Of a DNA stretch of 64,000 nt, positions 47,795-54,704 are shown piece by piece. Position 1 is the first letter of the stretch. The number at the start of each line of letters is the position of its first letter. The notes under the pieces are model-generated. The model was given only the letters and a program-made list of their open reading frames with translations, was not told the DNA's origin and did not search any database. The DNA comes from Neobacillus driksii (GTDB lineage: Bacteria > Bacillota > Bacilli > Bacillales > Cytobacillaceae). The position numbers were made by a program, and so were the translations under genes. Where the stretch lies: NCBI RefSeq assembly GCF_013409995.1, contig NZ_JACCBX010000008.1:43797-107796 (forward strand). The letters are read 5' to 3'.

Positions 47795-48604
47795 TTAGCT
47801 AGCAACAATTCTCCATTGGATATCTTCTTTTTCAGTGCCTTCTATGATTTCCTTTGCTTCTTGACGACTTTCATAGTCACGGTCTTCTATTCTTCTTCCA
47901 GGGACGGAAGTATCAAATTCATCAGCAAATGGGAACGGATGAATAAGGATTTCTCCATTTCCTTTGGATTTTATTGTTAAGTGAACCGGTTCACTTTCTC
48001 TGGTCATTCTCACTGGCCCTAATGTAACTTCATTCTTTTCTTTAGGATTATTTAACCCCATGAATAAACCTAAGCGATCCATAACTTGAAAATACTCATA
48101 TTGCATCCAAATGTTATCTTCAAATTCACTGCGTTTATGTTGTGCTGCCCAATACTGCTGCTTAATATCAACCCATTCCTTTTGGATACTGTTAATTGTA
48201 TCATTCATAAAGCCTCTGAGATCATCGGAAACTTTATAGGTAAAAGTTGGATCATATCCAAACCTACTTGTATATAAACCAATCCAGTGCATACCCAACA
48301 TCATCCCTGCATAGGGGTCCTGTTTTAAGGTATTACGATAGCCAATTTCGTAGAAACGAACATGTTCAGGTAAATTTACTTCTAAAAAGTTTGTTGGGCG
48401 TTTTGTAGTTTCGTTAAATAATACTTCATCATCAGGCTGCTTCCATCCAGCGTCATGTTTTTCAATTCCAAGACTTACCGATTCATGGTTTACTAACTTT
48501 TGAAACTGTTCGTTTCCCCATAACCTAGATACGGTTCCCATTTGGATGGCATGTTCGTCCTGCCTAACCAACACTAATTTTCCGTCCTGCTTAGAGATTA
48601 TCAT
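47795..48604 (-). CDS. DUF3891 family protein
   Basis: 269 residues of an uncharacterised family. It begins VLVRQDEHAIQMGTVSRLWG and has SLGIEKHDAGWKQPDDE near residue 48, then MMLGMHWIGLYTSRFG near 102 and EDNIWMQYEYFQVMDRLGLFMG near 163. The succession H...HD...H...D on helices resembles the HD-domain superfamily, which includes metal phosphohydrolases and diiron oxygenases; this is my reading, not an established fact. Its start overlaps the amidase stop by 4 bases, so it is a tightly coupled part of the pathway. Role unknown. Confidence 0.75.
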   Translation of the reverse strand: MIISKQDGKLVLVRQDEHAIQMGTVSRLWGNEQFQKLVNHESVSLGIEKHDAGWKQPDDEVLFNETTKRPTNFLEVNLPEHVRFYEIGYRNTLKQDPYAGMMLGMHWIGLYTSRFGYDPTFTYKVSDDLRGFMNDTINSIQKEWVDIKQQYWAAQHKRSEFEDNIWMQYEYFQVMDRLGLFMGLNNPKEKNEVTLGPVRMTRESEPVHLTIKSKGNGEILIHPFPFADEFDTSVPGRRIEDRDYESRQEAKEIIEGTEKEDIQWRIVAS

Positions 48605-49311
48605 TTACCTTCCCCCTCAAGTTTAAGCGTTTCCAAAAGGGATATAACCTGTTGAACAGGTATGACATCACCGTACTTTTGTTGTATATCAAACAAGTTA
48701 ATCGCATGGGTCGTAATGCCACGATCAAATGCACATTCTTCTGGAACCACAACTTTATAGTTATTTGAAAAAGCGTCAACTACAGTTGCTCTAACACATC
48801 CGCTTGTTGTGCATCCTGTCACGATTACACTATCTACTCCCTTTGCTGTTAAAAGAGATACTAATGGAGTTCCAAAAAAAGCACTTGGTTTTTTCTTTGA
48901 TAGAATGATTTCACCATTGATCGGTGCTAATTCTTCAACTACTTTAGTTCCTTTTTCTCCTTCTAGGAGCAGCGGGTGATCAAAAATCTGACCCTTAATT
49001 GCTACACGGTCATTATGACTGCTCTTGGACCCTTCGATAATGGTATAGATCACTGGTAGTTCTTTTTCTCGGAATGTGTCTAGTACTCTTCTAATATGTG
49101 GAATGGCTTCCCAACTCGCTGTTCCACAACTAGTTGGATAGGTTTTTATTGCCTCTTCAATCTCCTCTGGACCATCCCCTGTGAATCCATATTGCACATC
49201 GATAATCAAGAGTGCTGGTTTTTTTCCCAAGCCATACATCGACCCTAAACCAGCGCCAGAGTAAATTTTTGAATCCCGTTCATCTAAGTATTTTTCCCAG
49301 ATTCTAGCCAT
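48601..49311 (-). CDS. Isochorismatase-family amidohydrolase, maleamate amidase-like
   Basis: 236 residues. The catalytic triad of the cysteine hydrolase fold is visible: aspartate in ALLIIDVQYGFTG near residue 38, lysine in LSKKKPSAFFGTPL near 135 and cysteine in VIVTGCTTSGCVRATVVDAFS near 160-180. The TGCTTSGCVRA form and the length match N-carbamoylsarcosine/maleamate amidohydrolases (NicF type), which split maleamate into maleate and ammonia. A maleate isomerase-like gene further down supports this reading. Start at 49311 behind GAGAGGTGAAAGCGA. Confidence 0.83.
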   Translation of the reverse strand: MARIWEKYLDERDSKIYSGAGLGSMYGLGKKPALLIIDVQYGFTGDGPEEIEEAIKTYPTSCGTASWEAIPHIRRVLDTFREKELPVIYTIIEGSKSSHNDRVAIKGQIFDHPLLLEGEKGTKVVEELAPINGEIILSKKKPSAFFGTPLVSLLTAKGVDSVIVTGCTTSGCVRATVVDAFSNNYKVVVPEECAFDRGITTHAINLFDIQQKYGDVIPVQQVISLLETLKLEGEGK

Positions 49312-49326
49312 TCGCTTTCACCTCTC

Positions 49327-49695
49327 TTACCCGTAAGTTATGACCTTATCACAAGCAGCGGTCATTTCGACTAGCACACTAGGAGACCCTAATTCTATTT
49401 TTTTCCCTACTAGCTCTTCGTCCGTAACACCTCTTGCCCCGCAGGATACTTTTGATAGAACAATTCGTCCCCCAAGTTCGAGAATTTCATTAACAGAGTT
49501 TCGTAACTCCGTTGCCGTTACCCCTACACCAAAAACAGTGTCAAGATTTTCTTCCTTAAGTAATTGGACTGCACTTCCTGCAAGAAACATAGAGGCCTGA
49601 TGACCATCCCGAAGAGCTGTTTTAGCAATTAGAAAAGCCCTGTCTGCTTGGGTTGGTGCCTCTGGACCGTGTGTTAAGTGTATTAATAAATGCAT
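49327..49695 (-). CDS. DsrE/DsrF-like family protein
   Basis: 122 residues of the DsrE-like fold: MHLLIHLTHGPEAPTQADRAFLIAKTAL, then ASMFLAGSAVQLLK and a conserved cysteine in IVLSKVSCGARGV near residue 85. Many DsrE-like proteins carry sulfur as a persulfide on such a cysteine; others are of unknown role. It lies between the regulator and the amidase, in one operon. A use in sulfuration of the molybdenum cofactor is imaginable but unproven. Confidence 0.75.
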   Translation of the reverse strand: MHLLIHLTHGPEAPTQADRAFLIAKTALRDGHQASMFLAGSAVQLLKEENLDTVFGVGVTATELRNSVNEILELGGRIVLSKVSCGARGVTDEELVGKKIELGSPSVLVEMTAACDKVITYG

Positions 49696-49711
49696 GTTTT
49701 TTCCTCCTCAA

Positions 49712-50311
49712 TTAATTGACTTTTCCATTTACCTGACTGGGAGTTAAGTGATCAATAAATACCTGGACACTTCCTTTTATTACATCCTCTTCGGAAAGGG
49801 AAGTGATGGTTTCTCCTGAAACGAAAGATCGGGATATAAATAGACCATAACTCATATAAAGAAAATTCATTGCTGTGAGCTCATAATCACAGTCTCTGAT
49901 AAGTTCCCTTTCATTCATCTCTTCTAAATATTTAACAATCAATTCCTTTAATTGCCTTGGATGCTTATTAACCTGGTCAAGCAGTCCCGGTACATTATGG
50001 CCTTCTTGAATGGCAATCTTTATGACATTTTTATTCTTTTTCATGATGGTGTGATACGTCTCGGCAATCATCAATAAATCTTTTTCTAGATTCCAAATTA
50101 ACTTATGTTCAAAAAGCTCCTTCATCTGAAAACTATAATAGTAACGGTCAATAGCTGCTTCTAATATTTTCTTTTTGTTCGGAAAATGTCTGAAAAGAGT
50201 CATTTCACTCACAGCAGCTTTTTCAGCTATTTGTTTTGTGGTGGCTCCTTTAAATCCTTTTCTCGCAATCATATCGATCGCGACTTTCAAGATTTTTTCA
50301 TCCGTCGTCAT
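49712..50311 (-). CDS. TetR family regulator of the catabolic cluster
   Basis: 199 residues. N-terminal helix-turn-helix TTKQIAEKAAVSEMTLFRHFPNKKKILEAAI at about 24-54; the remainder is the usual helical ligand domain. First gene of the block, 16 bases before the DsrE gene, and preceded by a palindrome that should be its own operator. It is probably a repressor released by a pathway substrate or intermediate. Confidence 0.9.
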   Translation of the reverse strand: MTTDEKILKVAIDMIARKGFKGATTKQIAEKAAVSEMTLFRHFPNKKKILEAAIDRYYYSFQMKELFEHKLIWNLEKDLLMIAETYHTIMKKNKNVIKIAIQEGHNVPGLLDQVNKHPRQLKELIVKYLEEMNERELIRDCDYELTAMNFLYMSYGLFISRSFVSGETITSLSEEDVIKGSVQVFIDHLTPSQVNGKVN

Positions 50312-50338
50312 ATTCCTTCTACCTACCTAACTATGTTT

Positions 50339-50354
50339 GTTAGTACTCACTAAC
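50339..50354. promoter_or_regulatory. Palindromic operator copy 1 (before TetR gene)
   Basis: GTTAGTACTCACTAAC: inverted half-sites GTTAGT and ACTAAC with 4 bases between. It lies 28 bases before the TetR start and just behind a promoter-like pair on the minus strand (TTGACA at about 50395 and TATAAC about 15 bases on). The same palindrome recurs at 47694-47709. Confidence 0.78.
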
Positions 50355-50548
50355 TTTCTCTTATAATGAATGTTATAATAGTGACAAAAATGTGTCAATA
50401 CATTTTCTGAATTATTTAAAAATTTTAAATGAATAATCCCTTACGAAAAAGTACCGGCACAACTTGTACAGGCGCTTTCAATTGTTTGGTAACTGTTGAT
50501 AGCGTTCCAATAACTCAATAATTACTTTAAAACCATGAATTCCCTCAT
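50355..50548. other. Promoter region of the catabolic cluster
   Basis: AT-rich; contains the putative minus-strand promoter (TTGACA near 50395-50390, TATAAC near 50374-50369, spacer about 15). No coding sequence seen. Confidence 0.45.
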
Positions 50549-51148
50549 CTAGTAAACACGATATGTCTTACCTGTTTGACCACCTTCTACACTCTTTTGA
50601 TAGGCTTTAGCCACGCGGTATGCAGAAACAGGCTCGAATCCAGGAAAATAAGGACCATATTTTTCAATTGATTCAGCTAAGACCGTTGGACTAATGTTAT
50701 TAATCCTGATTCCTCTCGGTAACTCAAATGCCACCGATTCCACAAAGGCTTTTATTGCTCCCCCCACCATGGCCGCAGAAACACCACCCACAATTGGGTC
50801 CTCCATAATAATACCGGTTGTTAAGGTAAAACTACCATTATTGTTTACATATTCATGACCAAGAAGAACTAAGTTTACTTGGCCTTTTAACTTGCTTTGA
50901 ATCGATAATTCATTCTTTTCAGGCGTAAGTTCTGTCAGTGTGCCAAAGAATGTGGCACCCGCTGCACAAATAACGGCATCCACCTTCCCTATTTTTACGT
51001 ACATCTCTTTGATGCTATCTGGCGATGTAATATCGACCAGTAACTCTGCTCCATTCCGCCCAGCAGTCACCACTTCATGTCTCATTTCTAATTCTTTATG
51101 AACCGCACTGCCAATTGTCCCATTGGCTCCTATTAAAAGAACTTTCAC
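50549..51148 (-). CDS. Short-chain dehydrogenase/reductase
   Basis: 199 residues, short form of the SDR family. Nucleotide-binding GANGTIGSAVHKEL near residue 7, LLVDITSPDSI near 36 and VDAVICAAGATFFG near 55. The catalytic tyrosine-lysine pair is not in the standard Y-x3-K place, which is common in this YwnB-like/atypical branch. A degraded LysR regulator lies divergently next to it, a typical SDR-LysR arrangement, so control is probably lost. Confidence 0.8.
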   Translation of the reverse strand: MKVLLIGANGTIGSAVHKELEMRHEVVTAGRNGAELLVDITSPDSIKEMYVKIGKVDAVICAAGATFFGTLTELTPEKNELSIQSKLKGQVNLVLLGHEYVNNNGSFTLTTGIIMEDPIVGGVSAAMVGGAIKAFVESVAFELPRGIRINNISPTVLAESIEKYGPYFPGFEPVSAYRVAKAYQKSVEGGQTGKTYRVY

Positions 51149-51269
51149 TTTGAAAACAGCCTCCTCAAATTAGGTGACAACTAATTTACGTTTTTTAATT
51201 TGGTATTTCCTTCCTATCATGATGATAATTATATACTATATCTACCTATCCTATTTAATCAACAATAAA

Positions 51270-51350
51270 ATGGATAAAGTGGAAATTTATCCAAAACCTA
51301 CTTTCATTCCCTTGGAATCAATCTCAAGGATAGGTTTTTTACTCCACTTA
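51270..51350. repeat. Imperfect inverted repeat
   Basis: AAAACCTA near 51293 and TAGGTTTT near 51331 are complementary, with CCTTG and CAAGG inside. It is followed by a T-run on the plus strand within the stem end. It may be a remnant terminator. Confidence 0.35.
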
Positions 51351-51408
51351 AGTCTAACAAGGTAATTGGAGGATTGGCTTAAAGAATGTATTCTAAAACT
51401 AACGAAGA

Positions 51409-51654
51409 GTCGTATTTCGTGAACAAGTGGTTCAAGCCTGTAACGGTGTAGGCTTTTCACAAAATATCGCTTTCGAAGGGAAAGTCATTGACGCATTAAA
51501 AGGGTTAGTATCTGCAGGCTTGGGTGTAACCTTAATGCCTGAGATGACATTGGTCGATAACACACCACGATCTACTATCGTTATTCTCCTTTCAGATTCG
51601 AGGCTCACACAACAGATAGAAACAGGAGGATTACTATGTCATTATCAAATATAA
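51409..51654 (+). pseudogene. LysR family regulator, C-terminal remnant
   Basis: The plus strand reads VVFREQVVQACNGVGFSQN, then ALKGLVSAGLGVTLMPEMTL and RSTIVILLSDSRLTQQIETG, which is the effector domain of a LysR regulator. The DNA-binding half is missing and the frame is preceded by stops. The next-door SDR gene is the likely former target. Confidence 0.75.
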
Positions 51655-51660
51655 ATCTAC

Positions 51661-51966
51661 ACATTTGGAAGCCAATTTCAACCTGTTCCGAAATCATGGG
51701 AAACCGAAGTGACAACTTCAACTGATTCTCCTTTTTCGGATAAATTAATGTTGTATCATATTGGTTTCTTATTTAAAGCTGCACAAAACTATCATGGTGC
51801 AGGTCTTACATCATCCATGAGAACGGATCTTGTGACAGCTTATGAGGGTACGATCCTAAAAAGTCTTATGATCACAAAAAAATGGTTTGATTTGATGATA
51901 CAAAATAAATGGTTAGAACAACCGCCTCTTGCTCCTAATGGAGAAGAAATTGCAGAACAAAAATAA
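51661..51966 (+). pseudogene. DUF3231 family protein, truncated
   Basis: About 100 codons open without a proper start: FGSQFQPVPKSWETEVTTST, then SPFSDKLMLYHIGFLFKAAQ and IMIQNKWLEQPP-like sequence (DLMIQNKWLEQPPLAP). This is the C-terminal domain of DUF3231 proteins of Bacillus, which normally have 170 or 330 residues. A short form starting at 51709 could still be made but has no clear ribosome site. Confidence 0.65.
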
Positions 51967-52040
51967 TAACCATATCTCCATTTACATAAGGAGTGCTTTT
52001 TTTATAAAAAATTCCTATTCAAACTAACCAGGTAGAATAG

Positions 52041-52069
52041 AAAGACACCGTTGGTCGTACGGTGTCTTT
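52041..52069. terminator. Rho-independent terminator
   Basis: Perfect 10-bp stem AAAGACACCG / CGGTGTCTTT with loop TTGGTCGTA, T-rich on the minus strand side (CTATTC) and CTT on the plus. It may serve the DUF3231 fragment or the small gene on the other strand. Confidence 0.6.
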
Positions 52070-52154
52070 CTTGGTGAAATAATTTATATTTTTAAAATTC
52101 ACGTCAAGTTATTCTTCTTACTTGGTGTCTCATCCATTGATATGCCCAATCAAA

Positions 52155-52343
52155 CTATAAAATTTTATTAAAAACGCTTGGAGAATAGTTTCCCTCAGTA
52201 TACCTAGTTGTTTTGACCTCTTCAGTTAAATTTCCTTTATCGGAGCCTTTTAGACTGTTTTTATTTTTCCATTGGTCGTACGTTAAGAGGCCCATTTTGT
52301 CATCGTTTAAATAATTAATATAGTCTTTACCATAAATATACAT
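52155..52343 (-). CDS. Small duplicated protein, copy A, 62 aa
   Basis: 62 residues beginning MYIYGKDYINYLNDDKMGLL and TYDQWKNKNSLK, a partner of the 62-aa protein at 54359-54547 (about 60 percent identical by eye). Function unknown; no signal or membrane segment. The ATG at 52343 has GGAGGTG nine bases upstream in both copies. A longer frame fuses it to the methyltransferase debris upstream, which is an accident of frame. A palindrome CATTGT...ACAATG lies just before the ribosome site. Confidence 0.55.
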   Translation of the reverse strand: MYIYGKDYINYLNDDKMGLLTYDQWKNKNSLKGSDKGNLTEEVKTTRYTEGNYSPSVFNKIL

Positions 52344-52357
52344 CCAAGGTTCACCTC

Positions 52358-52375
52358 CATTGTACACTAACAATG
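52358..52375. promoter_or_regulatory. Palindrome before small gene copy A
   Basis: CATTGT-N6-ACAATG. The same element stands before copy B at 54563-54580 although the spacer differs, so it is conserved and may be an operator or a leader hairpin next to the ribosome site. Confidence 0.5.
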
Positions 52376-52454
52376 TATGCACTTTCATTATTAAAAAACA
52401 CCATAACAAGGCTAAAAAAGTGTCACAAATCCCCGTAGTTATATTCCTACAAGG

Positions 52455-52691
52455 AGTTTCGATGGCCAATAATTCTACTAACTGACGCCGTTCCCTTGCT
52501 TCTATATAATCGTTTATAAAAAATATTAAGTTCTGTTGTTTCATCCCTCTTCTCAACAAAGGCATAGCCGTTGGCATCTGTGACCACATCCAATGGAACC
52601 TCATAAAAGGTTTGGTAATACCTTTTTGGTATAAATGAGTAATGATTCTCTCGATCTTTTTTGTTGGAAGTCTTACCGTTATTTCATACAT
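52455..52691 (-). pseudogene. Methyltransferase remnant, copy A
   Basis: Starts like the intact gene at 54705-55574 (MYEITVRLPTKKIERIITHL), then shows a frameshift after YQKG, returns to frame at DYIEARERRQLVELLAI, and then ends in unrelated intergenic sequence. The SAM-binding core is deleted. It is the dead half of a segmental duplication. Confidence 0.85.
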
Positions 52692-52961
52692 CGTTATTTC
52701 TCCATTCGGTTGGCATTATCTTTATCGCCAGTTGGACGAAAATAAAAACCTCTTACATGACAAACACTGAAGACGCTGTTTTATGACTTTCTGATTAACA
52801 CTTTTATAATCCTCTATTTCGGCTTTATATAACTAGATAAATAACTTTAAAATATTGACTTGGTTAGTATTTTAAAGCTTCAGTTATGTTAATATTTATT
52901 TGGGCTGAAGCATCAAAAGCGACATCTATAAAAATTAAGACTTAATTGAAGGAGATCGTAT

Positions 52962-53471
52962 ATGATTATTCGAGAAATTAAGAAAGTAGATAATGCAAAA
53001 GTTAAAGAAATCATACAAGATTCATTAAAATCACTTGGATTAGATATTCCTGGAACAGCTTATTTTGACCCGCAGCTTAACGACCTTCATCAATATTATA
53101 ATAATCTAAAACATGCGAACTATTGGGTAGTAGATATGGAAGGAGAAGTAGTTGGTGGAATTGGTATAGCACCGTTTAATGAACAGGATAAGATTTGCGA
53201 ATTGCAAAAGCTTTATTTAGCTACAAAAGCACAGGGCCTCGGACTTGGAAAGAAGTTAATGGAAACAGCTTTGTCATTTGCCTCTAAACATTACGAAAAA
53301 TGCTACTTAGAAACAACACATGATTTAAAAGCTGCATGTATTTTATATGAGAAATTTGGATTTACACTTTTAGAAGAACCACTAGCAGGTTCTGACCATT
53401 CTGCTATGAATGCTTGGTATTTAAAAGATTTGAGTAACATGCCTAAATGGCAGTCGGGTTTGACATCATAA
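52962..53471 (+). CDS. GNAT family N-acetyltransferase
   Basis: 169 residues, acetyl-CoA-dependent transferase. The acetyl-CoA-binding motif A is LQKLYLATKAQGLGLGKKLM near residue 85-104, followed by CYLETTHDLKAACILYEKFGF (motif B). Acceptor unknown; similar proteins are often annotated only as GNAT. ATG behind TTGAAGGAGATCGTAT; followed by a strong terminator. Single gene. Confidence 0.88.
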   Translation: MIIREIKKVDNAKVKEIIQDSLKSLGLDIPGTAYFDPQLNDLHQYYNNLKHANYWVVDMEGEVVGGIGIAPFNEQDKICELQKLYLATKAQGLGLGKKLMETALSFASKHYEKCYLETTHDLKAACILYEKFGFTLLEEPLAGSDHSAMNAWYLKDLSNMPKWQSGLTS

Positions 53472-53482
53472 TTGGTGTGTAA

Positions 53483-53524
53483 AAGAGCAAAGCTCGCCAT
53501 CGTAATGGGCGAGCCAGCTCTTTA
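53483..53524 (+). terminator. Rho-independent terminator of the GNAT gene
   Basis: Stem GCTCGCC / GGGCGAGC with an outer AAGAGC / GCTCTT pair, followed by TTTATT. It lies 12 bases after the stop. Confidence 0.88.
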
Positions 53525-53700
53525 TTAGAGTACTAATTACCAATGGCATCTAAACGTTTCGTGTTGGACTTGCTTTTGATGCTCCATTACCTTCTTGTGC
53601 GAAGGAAGGAATAACGTCATGATTCATCTATTCATCGGTATAATTAAATATTCTATAGGGATAATAGGTACGTGAAAATTATTCGTAGGAGGTGCTATAG

Positions 53701-53865
53701 GTGAAGTCAAACGATGAGAAATCAAATAATGAATTAAATAAAGTCGAAGAGTTTTTACTTGATAAAACCGACAATGTACAGATTGATAAGAATATCACTT
53801 CCGCTAAAGACGGATTTCGATACGATTACAATGATTCATCGGATTTTAATGATGACAATAACTAA
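53701..53865 (+). CDS. Small acidic protein, 54 aa
   Basis: A 54-codon frame with GTG start behind CGTAGGAGGTGCTATAG, a very good site. The product is hydrophilic and acidic (NELNKVEEFLLDKTDN, then SAKDGFRYDYNDSSDFNDDN), probably disordered. Many sporeformers make small acidic proteins of this kind; no family was recognised. It is too short for the usual length cut-off. Confidence 0.6.
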   Translation: MKSNDEKSNNELNKVEEFLLDKTDNVQIDKNITSAKDGFRYDYNDSSDFNDDNN

Positions 53866-53956
53866 TCATGTTGAACCGCGAGTGGACATTTGAGTAAAAA
53901 CTCACTCTCTTTTAGTTAAGAACTCGTGTCCATTATCCGAGTACCTAGCAAAAGTA

Positions 53957-54170
53957 AAATAAGCGGAGCTTTTCCGGTTATATGCAGAATGTAGCTCGTT
54001 TCGGGGTGTATTAGCGGAGTTTTTCCGCTTAATCAAAAAAAAAATCTCCCATTTTCAAATATTTCGAACCAATAGGCGGAATCTCTCCGTCTATTTCAGC
54101 ATTTTTTAATACTAATTACTAAATAGGCGGAATTTATCCGCCTATTTATCACCTCAGGTGCTTAACCTGA
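53957..54170. repeat. Cluster of short hairpin repeats (REP-like)
   Basis: At least four short imperfect palindromes with the pattern GCGGA-N3-6-TCCGC: 53961-53976 (AGCGGAGCTTTTCCGG), 54011-54032 (TTAGCGGAGTTTTTCCGCTTA), 54070-54094 (ATAGGCGGAATCTCTCCGTC) and 54121-54147 (AAATAGGCGGAATTTATCCG, then CCTATTT). A fifth, TCAGGT-GCTTA-ACCTGA, lies at 54154-54170. A relative of the first stands at 3541-3565. Confidence 0.65.
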
Positions 54171-54224
54171 TCCCCAACCGATAAGTGAAGACCTATTAAT
54201 ACCTTATGATCAGGAACCCCAAAA

Positions 54225-54314
54225 GATTTTAATAATCCAAAGCCAAAGGAAGTGCTCCCCGAGGTCCGCAAACTGATATTTGATGGGAAATATACAGAAG
54301 CAGATCAATTAATT
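54225..54314 (+). pseudogene. Fragment of GH95 alpha-fucosidase-like gene
   Basis: About 30 codons read NNPKPKEVLPEVRKLIFDGK and YTEADQLI, which matches the N-terminal region of glycoside hydrolase family 95 proteins (pattern NP..A...LPE.R.LIFEGKY.EA..L). Nothing before or after continues the domain. An isolated relic, possibly left by deletion. Confidence 0.55.
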
Positions 54315-54358
54315 ATCGCTTTTATCGGTGTCTTCCATTCGCACAGCATACAATCAAA

Positions 54359-54547
54359 CTATTTATTTTTATTAATAACGCTTGAAGAATAATTTCTCTC
54401 AGGATTCCTAGTCTTTTCGACCCTTTCGGTTGAATTTCGGTTACCTGCGTCCAGTAGACTGTTTTTATATTTCCATTGGTCATAGGTTAATAAGCCCGTA
54501 CTGTTGTCGTTTAAATATTTAATATAGTCTTTCCCATAAATATACAT
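54359..54547 (-). CDS. Small duplicated protein, copy B, 62 aa
   Basis: 62 residues beginning MYIYGKDYIKYLND and GLLTYDQWKYKNSLL, homologous to copy A at 52155-52343. Both keep an open frame and GGAGGTG leader, while the neighbouring methyltransferase copy has decayed, which suggests the small gene is under selection. It lies behind the methyltransferase on the same strand (157 bases). Function unknown. Confidence 0.6.
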   Translation of the reverse strand: MYIYGKDYIKYLNDNSTGLLTYDQWKYKNSLLDAGNRNSTERVEKTRNPERNYSSSVINKNK

Positions 54548-54562
54548 CTAAGGCTTCACCTC

Positions 54563-54580
54563 CATTGTATAGTAACAATG
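54563..54580. promoter_or_regulatory. Palindrome before small gene copy B
   Basis: CATTGT-N6-ACAATG, placed directly before the GGAGGTG site as in copy A. Confidence 0.5.
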
Positions 54581-54704
54581 TATGCGCTTTCATTAATAAA
54601 AAACACCAAAGCCATAAATAAAAAAAGTGTCACTTTTCCATGTAGTTTTCCTACAAGGAATTGAGACACCTGTTTGATCAATATATATTTCATTAATAGG
54701 CTTT

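Noticed and set aside
52155..52691. One 178-aa gene
   Set aside because: The frame joins methyltransferase debris, intergenic sequence and the 62-aa gene; comparison with the intact copy at 54.36-55.57 kb shows that these are separate units.
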